Positions 10,017 through 18,917 of a stretch of DNA of 64,000 bases are shown here, piece by piece. The stretch is from Actinomyces oris (GTDB lineage Bacteria; Actinomycetota; Actinomycetes; Actinomycetales; Actinomycetaceae): positions 62,001 through 126,000 of the forward strand of contig NZ_MSKL01000007.1 of assembly GCF_001937665.1 (NCBI RefSeq), in the 5' to 3' direction. The notes beneath the pieces are model-generated. The model was not told the origin of the DNA. It did no database searches and saw only the letters and a list, made by a program, of their open reading frames with translations. Made by a program: the position numbers and the translations under genes. Position 1 is the stretch's first letter; each line of letters opens with the position of its first letter.

Positions 10017-11505
10017 TGTTTGAGGGTGTAGTAGGTGGGTCCTATCACCGGGCTTAGGTGGTTGCTGTCAGGTGGTCTTTGAGGCGTCCGGCGTGGATGA
10101 GGCTGCGGATGGTTTAGTGCGTCAGGTTCCTGAAAATCAGAGCGATACCTCTGAGGTGCTCAAGGTGCCCATCGATGGCTTCGGTGGGGCCGTTGGAGGT
10201 GCGGGGTTGGTCGAAGTAGGCCAGGATGTCAGCAGCTCTTTCGGCCAGGGTCTTGGCCAGTATCTGGATCTCATCTAGCCCGTCGGGGACGGCCTGTTTC
10301 GGGGAGTCGATGAGCCGTTGCATTAGGAACCGTCCCAGGCCCGTCCCGCTCGGTGCGGTAGGCCTGGATGAGGCGCTGGTAGACGCACCAAGTGGCCTGG
10401 ACCGGAGCGTGGCGCTGGTTGGCGAACAGCGCTCAAGGCGCTCGGCCTGGGTATCGGTGAGCATGCCGGCGTCCGTGCGCAGCGTGCGTCTGGCCTGGTA
10501 TAGCGGGTTAACCTTGCGGCCCCGGCAGCCGGCGGTCTCGTGCTGGACTCTGCGGCGGCACTCATCGAGTTTGGCTCCCGTTAGGGATACGACGTGGAAG
10601 GGGTCCATGACCGCTCGAGCCTCTGGCACCTCCTCGCCTGCGGCGTTCTTGAACCCGGTGAAACTGTCCATGGCCACCACCTCGACCCACCTGCGGCAGG
10701 CCTGGTCGCGCTGGGAGGGTCAGGTCTTAAGGGGCCTCTTGGAACGCTCCGGGACCACGTCCAGCAGGCGGGCCGGACCCGCCTCGTGACGCACGGGGGT
10801 CAGGTCGATGATGACGGTGACGTACTTGTCGCCCCTCCTGGTGTGGCGCCAGATATGCTCATCAACACCTAGCACCTTGACACCCTCGAATCGGTGAGGG
10901 TCGTTGGTGATGGCCTGCTCGGCTCGAGTCAGGATCGCGGTGTTGGGGGTGTGCTAAGAGTTCCCCAGGGCCTGTGCGACGCGTGAGACGGACATGGCCT
11001 CAAGGCCCAAGGCCCGTATCCCCGTCTCGACCGCTGCGTTGGTCAGCCGAGCTCTGGACTCAGCCAGGGTGGAGGTGTCCTGCCTCACTCGGCGGCAGTG
11101 CGTGGGGGCGAAGCGCCTCAGGCGTACCAGCAGCTGTGTGGTTCGCCATCCCGTCGGTACGTAAGCCAGGCGCCGGGACACCATCCCACGAGCAACGCCT
11201 TGGGCACCGCAGACCTTGCAGAACGGGTCCTCAAACCCGATCGGCATGCGGCACTCCGCAATGGCTCACCTTGCGGTGAGGTGCTGGCCCACCGCGGTCA
11301 GTCCCAGGGCGTCCAAGCCCAGGAAGGTCGTCAGGTCAGGTCAGGGCCGGGCAGGTGAAGGTAGTCTCAGACACGTCGAGGTCGCTCGTGACGGTTGTGC
11401 AGCAGCTCCCATCATCGGGGGACCTCGACCCCCGCCCACCGCGACAACACACTCACCGCCCCCATCAAACAGATCGATAGGCCCTACTTACTACATCCCC
11501 AAACA
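10017..11505 (-). mobile_element. Decayed ISL3-family insertion sequence
   Basis: The ends are 30-bp inverted repeats at 10017-10046 and 11476-11505 (left TGTTTGAGGGTGTAGTAGGT..., matching about 25 of 30). They enclose an ISL3-type transposase pseudogene on the minus strand. Length 1,489 bp fits the family. No 8-bp target duplication is visible: the left flank is GGCTCGTCG and the right flank TGAAGAACC. The element marks the left edge of the lower-GC restriction-modification patch. Confidence 0.82.
10054..11373 (-). pseudogene. ISL3-family transposase, inactivated
   Basis: Reading on the minus strand from a GTG at 11373, the pieces form an ISL3 transposase. It has an N-terminal zinc-binding segment (FCKVCGAQGVARG), a helix-turn-helix region (EAMSVSRVAQAL), the first catalytic aspartate in GVDEHIWRH, the second region VVAMDSFTGFKNAAGEEVPEA and VMDPFHVVSLTGAKLDECRR, and the C-terminal NGPTEAIDGHLEHLRGIALIFRN. 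It is disabled by in-frame stops, two of which replace a probable tryptophan (after ALGNS and after RPLKT), by a stop near the N-terminus in a small duplication, by two frameshifts around residues 270-310, and by an early stop after FRNLTH. It cannot make a working transposase. Confidence 0.85.
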
Positions 11506-11641
11506 TGAAGAACCGAACATTGAGTATCCGATAAATACAGCACTAGAAAAACAGATAAGCGAACACTCTGGGAAGCCTCGACGAGTCAAGGCAGCAGTCA
11601 AGTCAACTCAGACGGTTTAACTATGGAAAAGGAGCAGTCAC

Positions 11642-13636
11642 ATGGCGAATGAGCGCAGTACAGATCAGTTCGTTCGAGATATGCTGCGAGACATCGGTTT
11701 CACGCGACCCTGGGAACAGAGTATCTCGGATGCGCCGGCCTATCTCTACGAAGCCATGGAAGGTGCTTCGAAAGGCCAAGGTGGTGGTCGAGGAAAACCA
11801 GAATTCGTTGTCGAGTCAGGCGATTTCATCGTTGTAATCGAAGACAAAGCACGTGCTGATCAGATTGTGAAAACAACCGATGATGGTGTCGTTGATCTGG
11901 ATTATCCCGCGCGAGCAGACTTCGCTCTGAATGGTGCGATGCACTATGCCGAAGTGTTCGCTGCAAAGACAGGTAAGAAAGTCTTTGCCATCGGAGTGGC
12001 TGGTAGTGAGACACACAATGCCATCCAAGTAGCCTTCTCCGCCCCACAGCGAGTTCCTAAAGTGCTTGACAGTCAGTTCGATACATTTACGAGTTTTTCG
12101 CCTCAGGCGATTGATGAATTCTATCGGGTGGCGGTGCTTGGTGAGCTTCCTCAAGAGGAAAAAAACGTCCGCGAGATTCGCAAAGTCGCAGCGGAACTCC
12201 ACGAAGGTATGCGTAATTACACCTCGTTGGAGAATGAGCACAAAGCCACCCTTGTCTCTGCAATTTTGTTGGCTCTGAAATACCGACCAGAACTAGTAAA
12301 AGACCTTACTGGTGAGAAGGGTAAAGGCTATCGAGATGGGGAGAAGGTTTATCGTGCTGCCCGGGAATACTTAGAAAGTGACGAAGCAGATCTCGGGCCT
12401 AAACAAAAAATCGGCATCATGCTTGACCGCTTTAAATTCATTCAGCGCCATGTGCTACTCAACGCTCGCAACAGCGATCTTGGGAAGACCCCGTTGCGTC
12501 ACTTCGCGGAGATTCTGGATCGAGACGTATTCAAAGTCGTATCTGATCCAACTTATTCGGCGTTTGATGTACTTGGAAACTTCTACGGGGAGTTTGTCAA
12601 GTATGGTGGATCCGACGGTAACTCCCTTGGGATCGTGCTTACGCCACACCACATCACGGATTTAATGTCGGAGCTCATCGATGTCAACTGTGATGACGTT
12701 GTCCTGGATCCCACAGCAGGTTCGGCGTCCTTTCTGATTGCAGCAATGCGTCGGATGTTCAATGACGCAGAAAATAGGTTCAAGGAGGACTCACATAAGC
12801 TGGAGGATAGAATTGATGAAATCAAACGGTTTCAACTCCATGGTGTAGAACTACAAGAAAAGTTGTTCGCCGTTGGAACGACGAACATGATCCTTCGAGG
12901 GGATGGTAAAGCGAACTTCCAGCGCAACTCGATCTTCGATGTGACACGTGACGGGTTCTTCCCATACGATCCCGAGCGCCCGGGACGGCTAGAGGGCTTT
13001 ACAAAGGTGCTGATGAATCCGCCGTATTCGCAAGCGAAGGATAAGACGACTCGGCATCTCTCTGAACTGTCGTTCATCAGCTACGCGCTTGATTTGTTGG
13101 AGGTGCGAGGACGTTTAGCCGCTATCGTGCCGCAATCGGCGATGGTAGGTAAGACTCGCGAGGACAAGGCTTTGAAGGCTGCGATCATGAAAAAGCACAC
13201 GCTTGATGCAGTGCTAACCATGAACCCTGACACGTTCCACGGCATAGGGACTCACGTCGTAATTGCACTGTTCACTGCAGGGGTGCCTCATCCCGAATAC
13301 AAAAAAACATCCTTCATTGATTTCAAGGATGACGGATACAAGGTTCGTCAACACGTCGGGCTTGTGGACGATGGGCGGGCCGAGGATCGTCGCAAGCACC
13401 TAATGTCAGTCCTTAACGACGGAGTACCAGACGACACGCACTTCATCGTACGGACTGAGGTCACGGCGACAGATGAGTGGCAGCACAGTTACTTCTATTT
13501 CAATGACCAGCCGCCAACCGAGGAAGAGTTCCTCCACACCGTTGCCGACTATGTAACCTGGCAGGTCAAAATGCACACTCACGGGCTTGGAAACCTTGTA
13601 GCTCCGACTTTGACAGACACGGAGGATGCATCATGA
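11642..13636 (+). CDS. BcgI-like restriction-modification subunit (nuclease plus N6-adenine methylase)
   Basis: This 664-residue protein fuses an N-terminal PD-(D/E)XK-type segment (PE at 53-54, then FIVVIEDK with E67-x-K69) to a type I-style gamma N6-adenine methylase domain. Methylase motif I is DPTAGSASFLIAA and motif IV is NPPY near residue 459. Length and order match the A subunit of type IIB enzymes such as BcgI, which cut and methylate with one polypeptide and use a separate specificity subunit. That subunit gene follows with a 4-bp overlap. Base composition is clearly lower in GC than the neighbourhood, which suggests transfer. AAAGGAG precedes the ATG at good spacing. Since the partner is truncated, activity is uncertain. 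Confidence 0.8.
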   Translation: MANERSTDQFVRDMLRDIGFTRPWEQSISDAPAYLYEAMEGASKGQGGGRGKPEFVVESGDFIVVIEDKARADQIVKTTDDGVVDLDYPARADFALNGAMHYAEVFAAKTGKKVFAIGVAGSETHNAIQVAFSAPQRVPKVLDSQFDTFTSFSPQAIDEFYRVAVLGELPQEEKNVREIRKVAAELHEGMRNYTSLENEHKATLVSAILLALKYRPELVKDLTGEKGKGYRDGEKVYRAAREYLESDEADLGPKQKIGIMLDRFKFIQRHVLLNARNSDLGKTPLRHFAEILDRDVFKVVSDPTYSAFDVLGNFYGEFVKYGGSDGNSLGIVLTPHHITDLMSELIDVNCDDVVLDPTAGSASFLIAAMRRMFNDAENRFKEDSHKLEDRIDEIKRFQLHGVELQEKLFAVGTTNMILRGDGKANFQRNSIFDVTRDGFFPYDPERPGRLEGFTKVLMNPPYSQAKDKTTRHLSELSFISYALDLLEVRGRLAAIVPQSAMVGKTREDKALKAAIMKKHTLDAVLTMNPDTFHGIGTHVVIALFTAGVPHPEYKKTSFIDFKDDGYKVRQHVGLVDDGRAEDRRKHLMSVLNDGVPDDTHFIVRTEVTATDEWQHSYFYFNDQPPTEEEFLHTVADYVTWQVKMHTHGLGNLVAPTLTDTEDAS

Positions 13637-14196
13637 ATACGTTCGAATCATTGCATTTTCAGCCGATGCTAATCACAGATGTATTTGAGTCGATAGCGGC
13701 TTCTAAAGCCTGGTACGACAAGTCGGCACTCAGCACGACGGGTGTTCCCTCATATCCTTTCGTTTCACGGACCAAAGCCGATAACGGCGTTGACGGATTT
13801 TGCTCTCGTCAAGAGAAAGACCCTGAAGCTGGCAATGCCATCACAATAGGACTTGACACGCAAACGGTGGGATTTCAGCCCGTAGCGTTTTACACGAGCC
13901 AGAACATCCAGATATTACGCCACTCGAATCTGACTCCAACAACCGCAGTTGTGCTTATGACCGTAATCCAGACCCAGTTGCGCAAGTTCAGCTGGGGTGG
14001 AAATGGGGCAACCTTGGGGCGTTTGAAAGCAACGAAGATCATGGTTCCAACTACCGCCGACAGTGCGGACGAATCGGTCGTTGACTGGGGTGGTATATCT
14101 GAACTCGGTCGGGAATTGTTCGCCGAAGTCCACATGCACACACGCATCGCGCTTGACCATCTGTTACAGGTTATGTCGGCGAGCGACCTGAGCTGA
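13633..14196 (+). CDS. Half-length specificity subunit of the BcgI-like system
   Basis: 187 residues, about half of the 340 usual for the BcgI B subunit. It has one target-recognition unit: it opens with FQPMLITDVFESIAASKAWYD, continues through TVGFQPVAFYTSQNIQIL and WGGNGATLGRLKATKIMVP, and ends soon after a helical segment (TRIALDHLLQ). Translation stops at 14194-14196, but a second unit starts immediately in another frame (see next entry), so this is the first half of a former two-unit protein. A single unit might still work as a dimer, as seen for half-S subunits of type I systems, so function is possible but unproven. It overlaps the upstream gene by 4 bp. Confidence 0.75.
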   Translation: MNTFESLHFQPMLITDVFESIAASKAWYDKSALSTTGVPSYPFVSRTKADNGVDGFCSRQEKDPEAGNAITIGLDTQTVGFQPVAFYTSQNIQILRHSNLTPTTAVVLMTVIQTQLRKFSWGGNGATLGRLKATKIMVPTTADSADESVVDWGGISELGRELFAEVHMHTRIALDHLLQVMSASDLS

Positions 14197-14267
14197 CCTT
14201 CGAACCAACGCTGATCGCGGATATCTTCAAAGCGCATAGGACTCCATCCTGGTTAAACATGAACTAG
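14190..14267 (+). pseudogene. Remnant of the second target-recognition unit
   Basis: In a shifted frame the DNA reads ELTFEPTLIADIFKAHRTPSW before a stop at 14265-14267. FEPTLIADIF repeats the FQPMLITDVF that opens the first unit, so this is the beginning of a second recognition unit. It was cut off about 70 bp before the left end of the IS1634-type element. Confidence 0.7.
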
Positions 14268-14339
14268 GTTGAAGCGGGACCGGCCCGGTATCCCCACGTC
14301 ACGAACTCGGTCAACGCCAACAGCGTCGTGGGCTTTATT

Positions 14340-16070
14340 CTGAGTTGCACAGTGTTTAGTGCCCTGTTGGGATTTTAAGAGCGGTGAGATGTCTTCGGCC
14401 CCGGGGGCAGGGAGCGGCGGGGTGAGATGGTGGCCGTTGAGGTTGGTGGTGACGTCCTGGAGGGGTTTGAGGGTGCGGATGACGCGTTTGATGCTGATCT
14501 CGGTGGCGTCCTGAAGGTGGCGGGCTACGGCCAGGGAGGCCACGACCACGGTCAGGTGAGCCTCCATCGCGTCTCGGGTGTGGTGGAAGATGGGGCGGGC
14601 TCGCAGGTCGTGTTTGCTCATCCGGAAGGACTGGCCGGGCGTGCCACAGTTCGTGGTAGGAGGAGACGACCTCACCAGTGTCCATCAGGTGCGCGGGGAT
14701 GCTGGTGACTTAGCCCTTGAGACCCACCAGGGACCTGGCCCTGGCGATGGACGTCTCGTCGAGGACCTGATCGCCTTTATGGGCGGTGACGAAACGGGTG
14801 CCCTGAGGATGCTTTTCGCCGGCGATGACGGCCCGAGCCCGGTCGGCCTGGGCCGTGAGGGTCTGGTTGTCCCGGGCCGCTCGCTTCTTGGGGTAGGCCC
14901 AGATGGCCCGCCACGAACCGGGATGGATGTCCGGGTCCCACACCGGCTCATGACGCCTGCTGACGTCGCGCTCGCTCCTGGAGCCCTGCTTGGGGGTGAT
15001 GGTGTCGATCAGCCGACCATCGGTGAAGGCGTCGCCTTCCCAGTGGAAGTGCACCTCCAGATCCCCTGGGGTGCGGACCTGCCGGGTCCCGACGATGAAC
15101 CGCAGCCGGGCGTCGTCCAGGGCCGTCAGGTTGGCGGCCGAGAGCATGCCGGCGTCAGTGACACCACGAGGTCCTCGATATCGTGGGCGGCCTGGAAAGC
15201 CTCCACGATGGGGATGATCGTGGTGGTCTCAGCTTTGTTGCCCTCCCAGCAGCCGACCTGGAGAGGGAAACTGGCCCGGTCGACCAGCAGGCCCACGATG
15301 ACCTGGGGGTCGACCCTCCGCTCCTTGGAGTAGCCGACCTTGCGCAGGTCATCCTCACGCTCGGTCTCGAAGTACAAGGTGGTGACGTCGTACAGGCACA
15401 GGGCCAGACCCCCACTGGCGGTGACGTGCTCGAACAGGGCTCCAGACAGGCTCTCGCGGTAGCCCCGCTCCTGGGCCCGGGCCAGACAGGCTTGCAGGGT
15501 GTTGCGGTGGGCCGGGGCTGGCCAGCCGATCTCGGACAGGACTCTGGGGTGTCGGCCTTGGAGGTCGGCTCGATCAAGCGCGCGACGACCATCTGCTCAA
15601 AGGCTCGGTCACCCCCCGACCGCCTCACTCAGCTCCAGACGGGCGTAGACCGTCTTGATGGCCTCGATCAAACCGCCCGACCTGCGGGAGATGATCGCCG
15701 GCCTTCGCGCCGCACCACCATGACCCGGCTCATGACTGGGTGCCTGGCCTCCACCGTCGAGCGCCGACCCCAGACCCAGGACCTGCTGACCCGCCAGAAG
15801 CCTCTGGTGTCCCAGGTGCAACAGAGCGGCCAGCCAGCCTTGTCATGAGCTGAACCCAGGTGCTCAACGATCCGGCGCGCACCGTTCTCCTTGACCACGA
15901 CCTGCACGGCCGTGGCCCCAGAGGCGGTCATGACCTTACGCAGGTACGGGGTCACCCACCAGTTCCTACCGGCCCCTTAGTGCCCCACAACAGCCACTCC
16001 ACCCCCCCCCACCATTCCAACGAAAAACCCCACCCTGAAGCATCAACCAACCCCAAACTGTGCAACTCAG
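14340..16070 (-). mobile_element. Decayed IS1634-type insertion sequence
   Basis: CTGAGTTGCACAGT at 14340-14353 is repeated inverted at 16057-16070, enclosing 1,731 bp with a minus-strand transposase pseudogene. The right end is one base from the stop codon of glycerate kinase (TGA at 16072-16074). No target duplication is evident. The element truncates the specificity-subunit gene side and marks the right edge of the foreign patch. Confidence 0.75.
14355..15955 (-). pseudogene. IS1634-family transposase, inactivated
   Basis: From GTG 15955 the minus strand reads TPYLRKVMTASGATAVQVVV and RRIVEHLGSAHD, the typical opening of actinobacterial IS1634 transposases. Later pieces include a catalytic-aspartate region ending in AGMLSAANLTALDDARLRFI, and the C-terminal SIKRVIRTLKPLQDVTTNLNGH. 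The pieces are in several frames (about 15955-15668, 15628-15155, 15377-15126, 15147-14710 and 14675-14400) and are interrupted by stops, so at least four frameshifts are needed to join them. Confidence 0.78.
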
Positions 16071-16071
16071 G

Positions 16072-17268
16072 TCAGGCGGCGATGGCGGCGCCCAGGAGGA
16101 TGAGGCGCAGCGCCCGCTCGGTGGCGTCGGTGACGAGCTCGTCGGCGTGGGAGACGGCCTCGGTCAGGTCCATGGGGACCGGGATGATGCCCATGACGGC
16201 GTCGATCCCGGCGGCGTGGACGGCGTCGGAGCCCTGGCCGATGGAGCCGGCCAGCGCGATGACCGGTTTGCCGGCCAGCTTGGCCCGCCGTCCCACCTCG
16301 GCGGGAATCTTGCCGCGCGGTGTCTGGAAGTCGACGGCGCCCTCGGCGGTGATGACCAGGTCGGCTCGGGCGATCTGGGTGTCGAGGTCGACGCCGCACA
16401 AGTCGGCATCCATGAGGACGTCGAAGCGCGAGCACAGTCTGGCCCCCAGTCCCGCGGCGAGCCCGGCTCCCAGGCCGCCCGAGGCGCCGGTCCCAGGGCC
16501 GGTGAGCAGGTCGCGGTGGGCCGCCTGGGCGGGGAAGGCCTCGGTGAGGAGACCGGCCCAGTGGACCAGGCCCGCCTCGAGGGCCTCCACCTGCTCGGGG
16601 GTCGCCCCCTTCTGCGGCCCGAATACGCGGGCCACGCCGCGCTCGCCGGTGAGGAGGTTGTGCATGTTGCCGGCCACGAGGACCTCGACGTCGCGCAGGC
16701 GGGGGTCCATGCCGGAGGTCTCGATCCGCTGGACTCGGGCCAGGTTCGAGCCGATCGGGTCGATCTCATCGCCGCCTGCGTCCAGAAGCCGGGCGCCCAG
16801 GGCGACGAGCGCGCCGGCCCCGCCGTCGCAGGTCCCCGAGTCGCCGCAGCCGATGATGATGCGCCGGGCGCCGTTATCGAGGGCCACTGAGATGAGCTCT
16901 CCGACGCCGGTGGTCGTCGTGGCGCCGGGGTCGCGCATCCCGGCGGGCACCAGGCGCAGGCCGGCCGCCGCGGCCATCTCCACCAGCCAGGTGCCCTGGG
17001 CCGATCCGCCCAGCCGGGCCAGGTAGGAGTCGACCGGCTCACCGACGGGGCCGGTGACGCGGGTGGTGACGAGGTCGCCGCCGGTGGCCCGGGCCATCGT
17101 GGCCGCCGAGCCCTCTCCGCCGTCGACCAGGGGCAGCTCGACGACGACGGCGCCGGGCAGGAGACGGCGCACCCCGGCGGCCACCGCCTGGCACACCCCC
17201 TCGGGGGACAGGCTCTCCTTGAAACCGGAGGGGGCGACGAGAATGCGGGTGGGAACGGATGTGGGCAT
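16072..17268 (-). CDS. glxK: Glycerate kinase (GlxK/GarK type)
   Basis: Phosphorylates D-glycerate with ATP, feeding glyoxylate, tartrate or glucarate breakdown into glycolysis. The 398-residue protein begins RILVAPSGFKESLS and has the family segments LPLVDGGEGSAATM, GATTTTGVGELI, GCGDSGTCDGGAGAL and the C-terminal TPRGKIPAEVGRRAKLAGKPVIALAGS. TGGAGGAAAG sits just upstream of ATG 17268. It is the last gene of the operon with the SLC13-like permease and sensor kinase, which suggests uptake and use of a C3/C4 hydroxyacid. Its stop codon lies two bases from the end of the IS1634-type element; the C-terminus ends LGAAIAA and could have been trimmed slightly. Confidence 0.9.
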   Translation of the reverse strand: MPTSVPTRILVAPSGFKESLSPEGVCQAVAAGVRRLLPGAVVVELPLVDGGEGSAATMARATGGDLVTTRVTGPVGEPVDSYLARLGGSAQGTWLVEMAAAAGLRLVPAGMRDPGATTTTGVGELISVALDNGARRIIIGCGDSGTCDGGAGALVALGARLLDAGGDEIDPIGSNLARVQRIETSGMDPRLRDVEVLVAGNMHNLLTGERGVARVFGPQKGATPEQVEALEAGLVHWAGLLTEAFPAQAAHRDLLTGPGTGASGGLGAGLAAGLGARLCSRFDVLMDADLCGVDLDTQIARADLVITAEGAVDFQTPRGKIPAEVGRRAKLAGKPVIALAGSIGQGSDAVHAAGIDAVMGIIPVPMDLTEAVSHADELVTDATERALRLILLGAAIAA

Positions 17269-17345
17269 GACTTTCCTCCAGGGTTGCAATGTGTGCGGGG
17301 TTCTCAGGGGATGGGGCGGGCCCGGGGCGCGGGTGTCGCCCGGCC

Positions 17346-18917
17346 TCACCAGCTCAGGCCCAGCAGCGGCCACAGCCAGGCGCTGCACGCCATGACCAGG
17401 ACCACCATGAGGGGGCCGAGGAGCAGCGACAGGCGCCGCAGGTCGTCGGGGGAGAAGGTCTCCACGCCCTCGATGTCGGAGAACATGGCCACGGGCTTGG
17501 CCGAGGACGGCAGCGTGTGGCAGAAGCCCGCGGCGGCGGTCGAGGCGAAGGCCGCCGCGGCCGGGCTGACACCCACCGCCGGAGCCAGGGCCACGACGAT
17601 CGGGATGAGGACGGCCGAGCGGGCCGAACGCGACTGGATGACCAGGTGCGATGCCGTCGAGAGCACCACGACGACCAGCATGAAGGGCCAGGGGGAGTGA
17701 ATCCTCACGGCGTTGAAGGCCGAGGTCGCCACCCACTTCGCGGCGCCGGTGGACACCAGCGCGTCCCCCATGGCGAGGGTGGCCGCCATGAAGACCAGCA
17801 GCGACCAGGGGGCCTTGGCCAGGGCCTTGCGCAGGGCCACCGAGCCGTAACCGGGCAGCGAAGTCACCAGGACCCCCATGAGGGCCACGATGGCCGGGTC
17901 GATCCCGTGCAGGGCCTCGGTGCACCACAGCACCACGACCGTGCCGACGAGCAGGGCGGCCCGGTTCTCGGCCTGGGTCAGGGGGCCGGTGACCGGGGTC
18001 GGGGAGGCCGCCGCGAGGTCGGCGATGTCGACGCGCACCCGACGGCGCATGTCCTCCCTGCGGGTGAACAGCCACACGATGAGCTCGGTGGACAGGTGGC
18101 TGGACAGGGCTGCCAGGGGCAGGCCCAGCAGCAGCCAGCCGGCGAAGGAGAACTCCTGCCCACCGGCCGAGGCCACGATGTGGGAGGTCACCAGGTGGGC
18201 GCCCGCCCCCAGGAAGGAGCCGACCGCGGACAGCAGGATGACAGTGGGGAAGATGATCGACAGGGCGTGGATGAGCCGCTTGCGGGAGGCCACCAGGGCG
18301 TCGTCGTCGCCCGACCCGGTGCGCAGCGCGCCGGCCAGGGCCGTGTACACCGGCAGCAGCAGGGCGGCCCGACCCGAGGTGGAGGGGGCCGCGAAGACGG
18401 TGGCGACGATCGCGGCCGTCACCAGGTGGAGCAGGACACGCGGGTGGTCGGTGCCGGTCACCAGCCAGGCCGCCAGGCGGCCCGTCAGACCCGAGGCGCT
18501 CACCCCGACGGCGATGACGAAGGCCGCCACCAGCAGCCAGATCGTGTCGTCACCGAGGCTGGCGAACATCTCGTCCGGGCTCAGGGCGCCGGTGAGGACC
18601 AGGGCGGTGGCGGCCCCCAAGGAGATGTAGGTGTCGTCCACGCTCGTGAAGGCCCAGGCCCACACCGAGGCGATGAAGATGATGAGGGTGAGTGCGCCGG
18701 TGACGGTCAGGCTCCCCTCGGCGCCGCCGGCGCGCCAGGCGGCCACGCCCACGGCCGCGCACAGGCACACGGCGAGGGCGGCGGAGATGATGCGCCGCCA
18801 TGGCAGGCGTCGGGCCGGAGCCGGTTCGCCGCTCCTGGCCAGGGAGAGCGGCAGGGTCTCGCGCACGGTGGGCACATCGGTTTCGAAGGAGGCAACGGCG
18901 TCAGTCGCGGTGGTCAT
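17346..18917 (-). CDS. SLC13/DASS-type anion permease
   Basis: A 523-residue membrane protein with a 40-residue cytoplasmic N-terminus and about 11-12 hydrophobic helices. It contains SxT-type helical-hairpin motifs of the divalent anion:sodium symporter superfamily: AAPSTSGRAALLLPV in the first half and STASHLVIQSRSARSAVLIPIVVALA in the second. It is most likely an importer of a di- or hydroxycarboxylate. Its start overlaps the sensor kinase stop by 4 bp (ATGA), and glycerate kinase follows after 77 bp. The context points to glycerate or a precursor such as tartrate as substrate, but that is inference. Confidence 0.8.
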   Translation of the reverse strand: MTTATDAVASFETDVPTVRETLPLSLARSGEPAPARRLPWRRIISAALAVCLCAAVGVAAWRAGGAEGSLTVTGALTLIIFIASVWAWAFTSVDDTYISLGAATALVLTGALSPDEMFASLGDDTIWLLVAAFVIAVGVSASGLTGRLAAWLVTGTDHPRVLLHLVTAAIVATVFAAPSTSGRAALLLPVYTALAGALRTGSGDDDALVASRKRLIHALSIIFPTVILLSAVGSFLGAGAHLVTSHIVASAGGQEFSFAGWLLLGLPLAALSSHLSTELIVWLFTRREDMRRRVRVDIADLAAASPTPVTGPLTQAENRAALLVGTVVVLWCTEALHGIDPAIVALMGVLVTSLPGYGSVALRKALAKAPWSLLVFMAATLAMGDALVSTGAAKWVATSAFNAVRIHSPWPFMLVVVVLSTASHLVIQSRSARSAVLIPIVVALAPAVGVSPAAAAFASTAAAGFCHTLPSSAKPVAMFSDIEGVETFSPDDLRRLSLLLGPLMVVLVMACSAWLWPLLGLSW

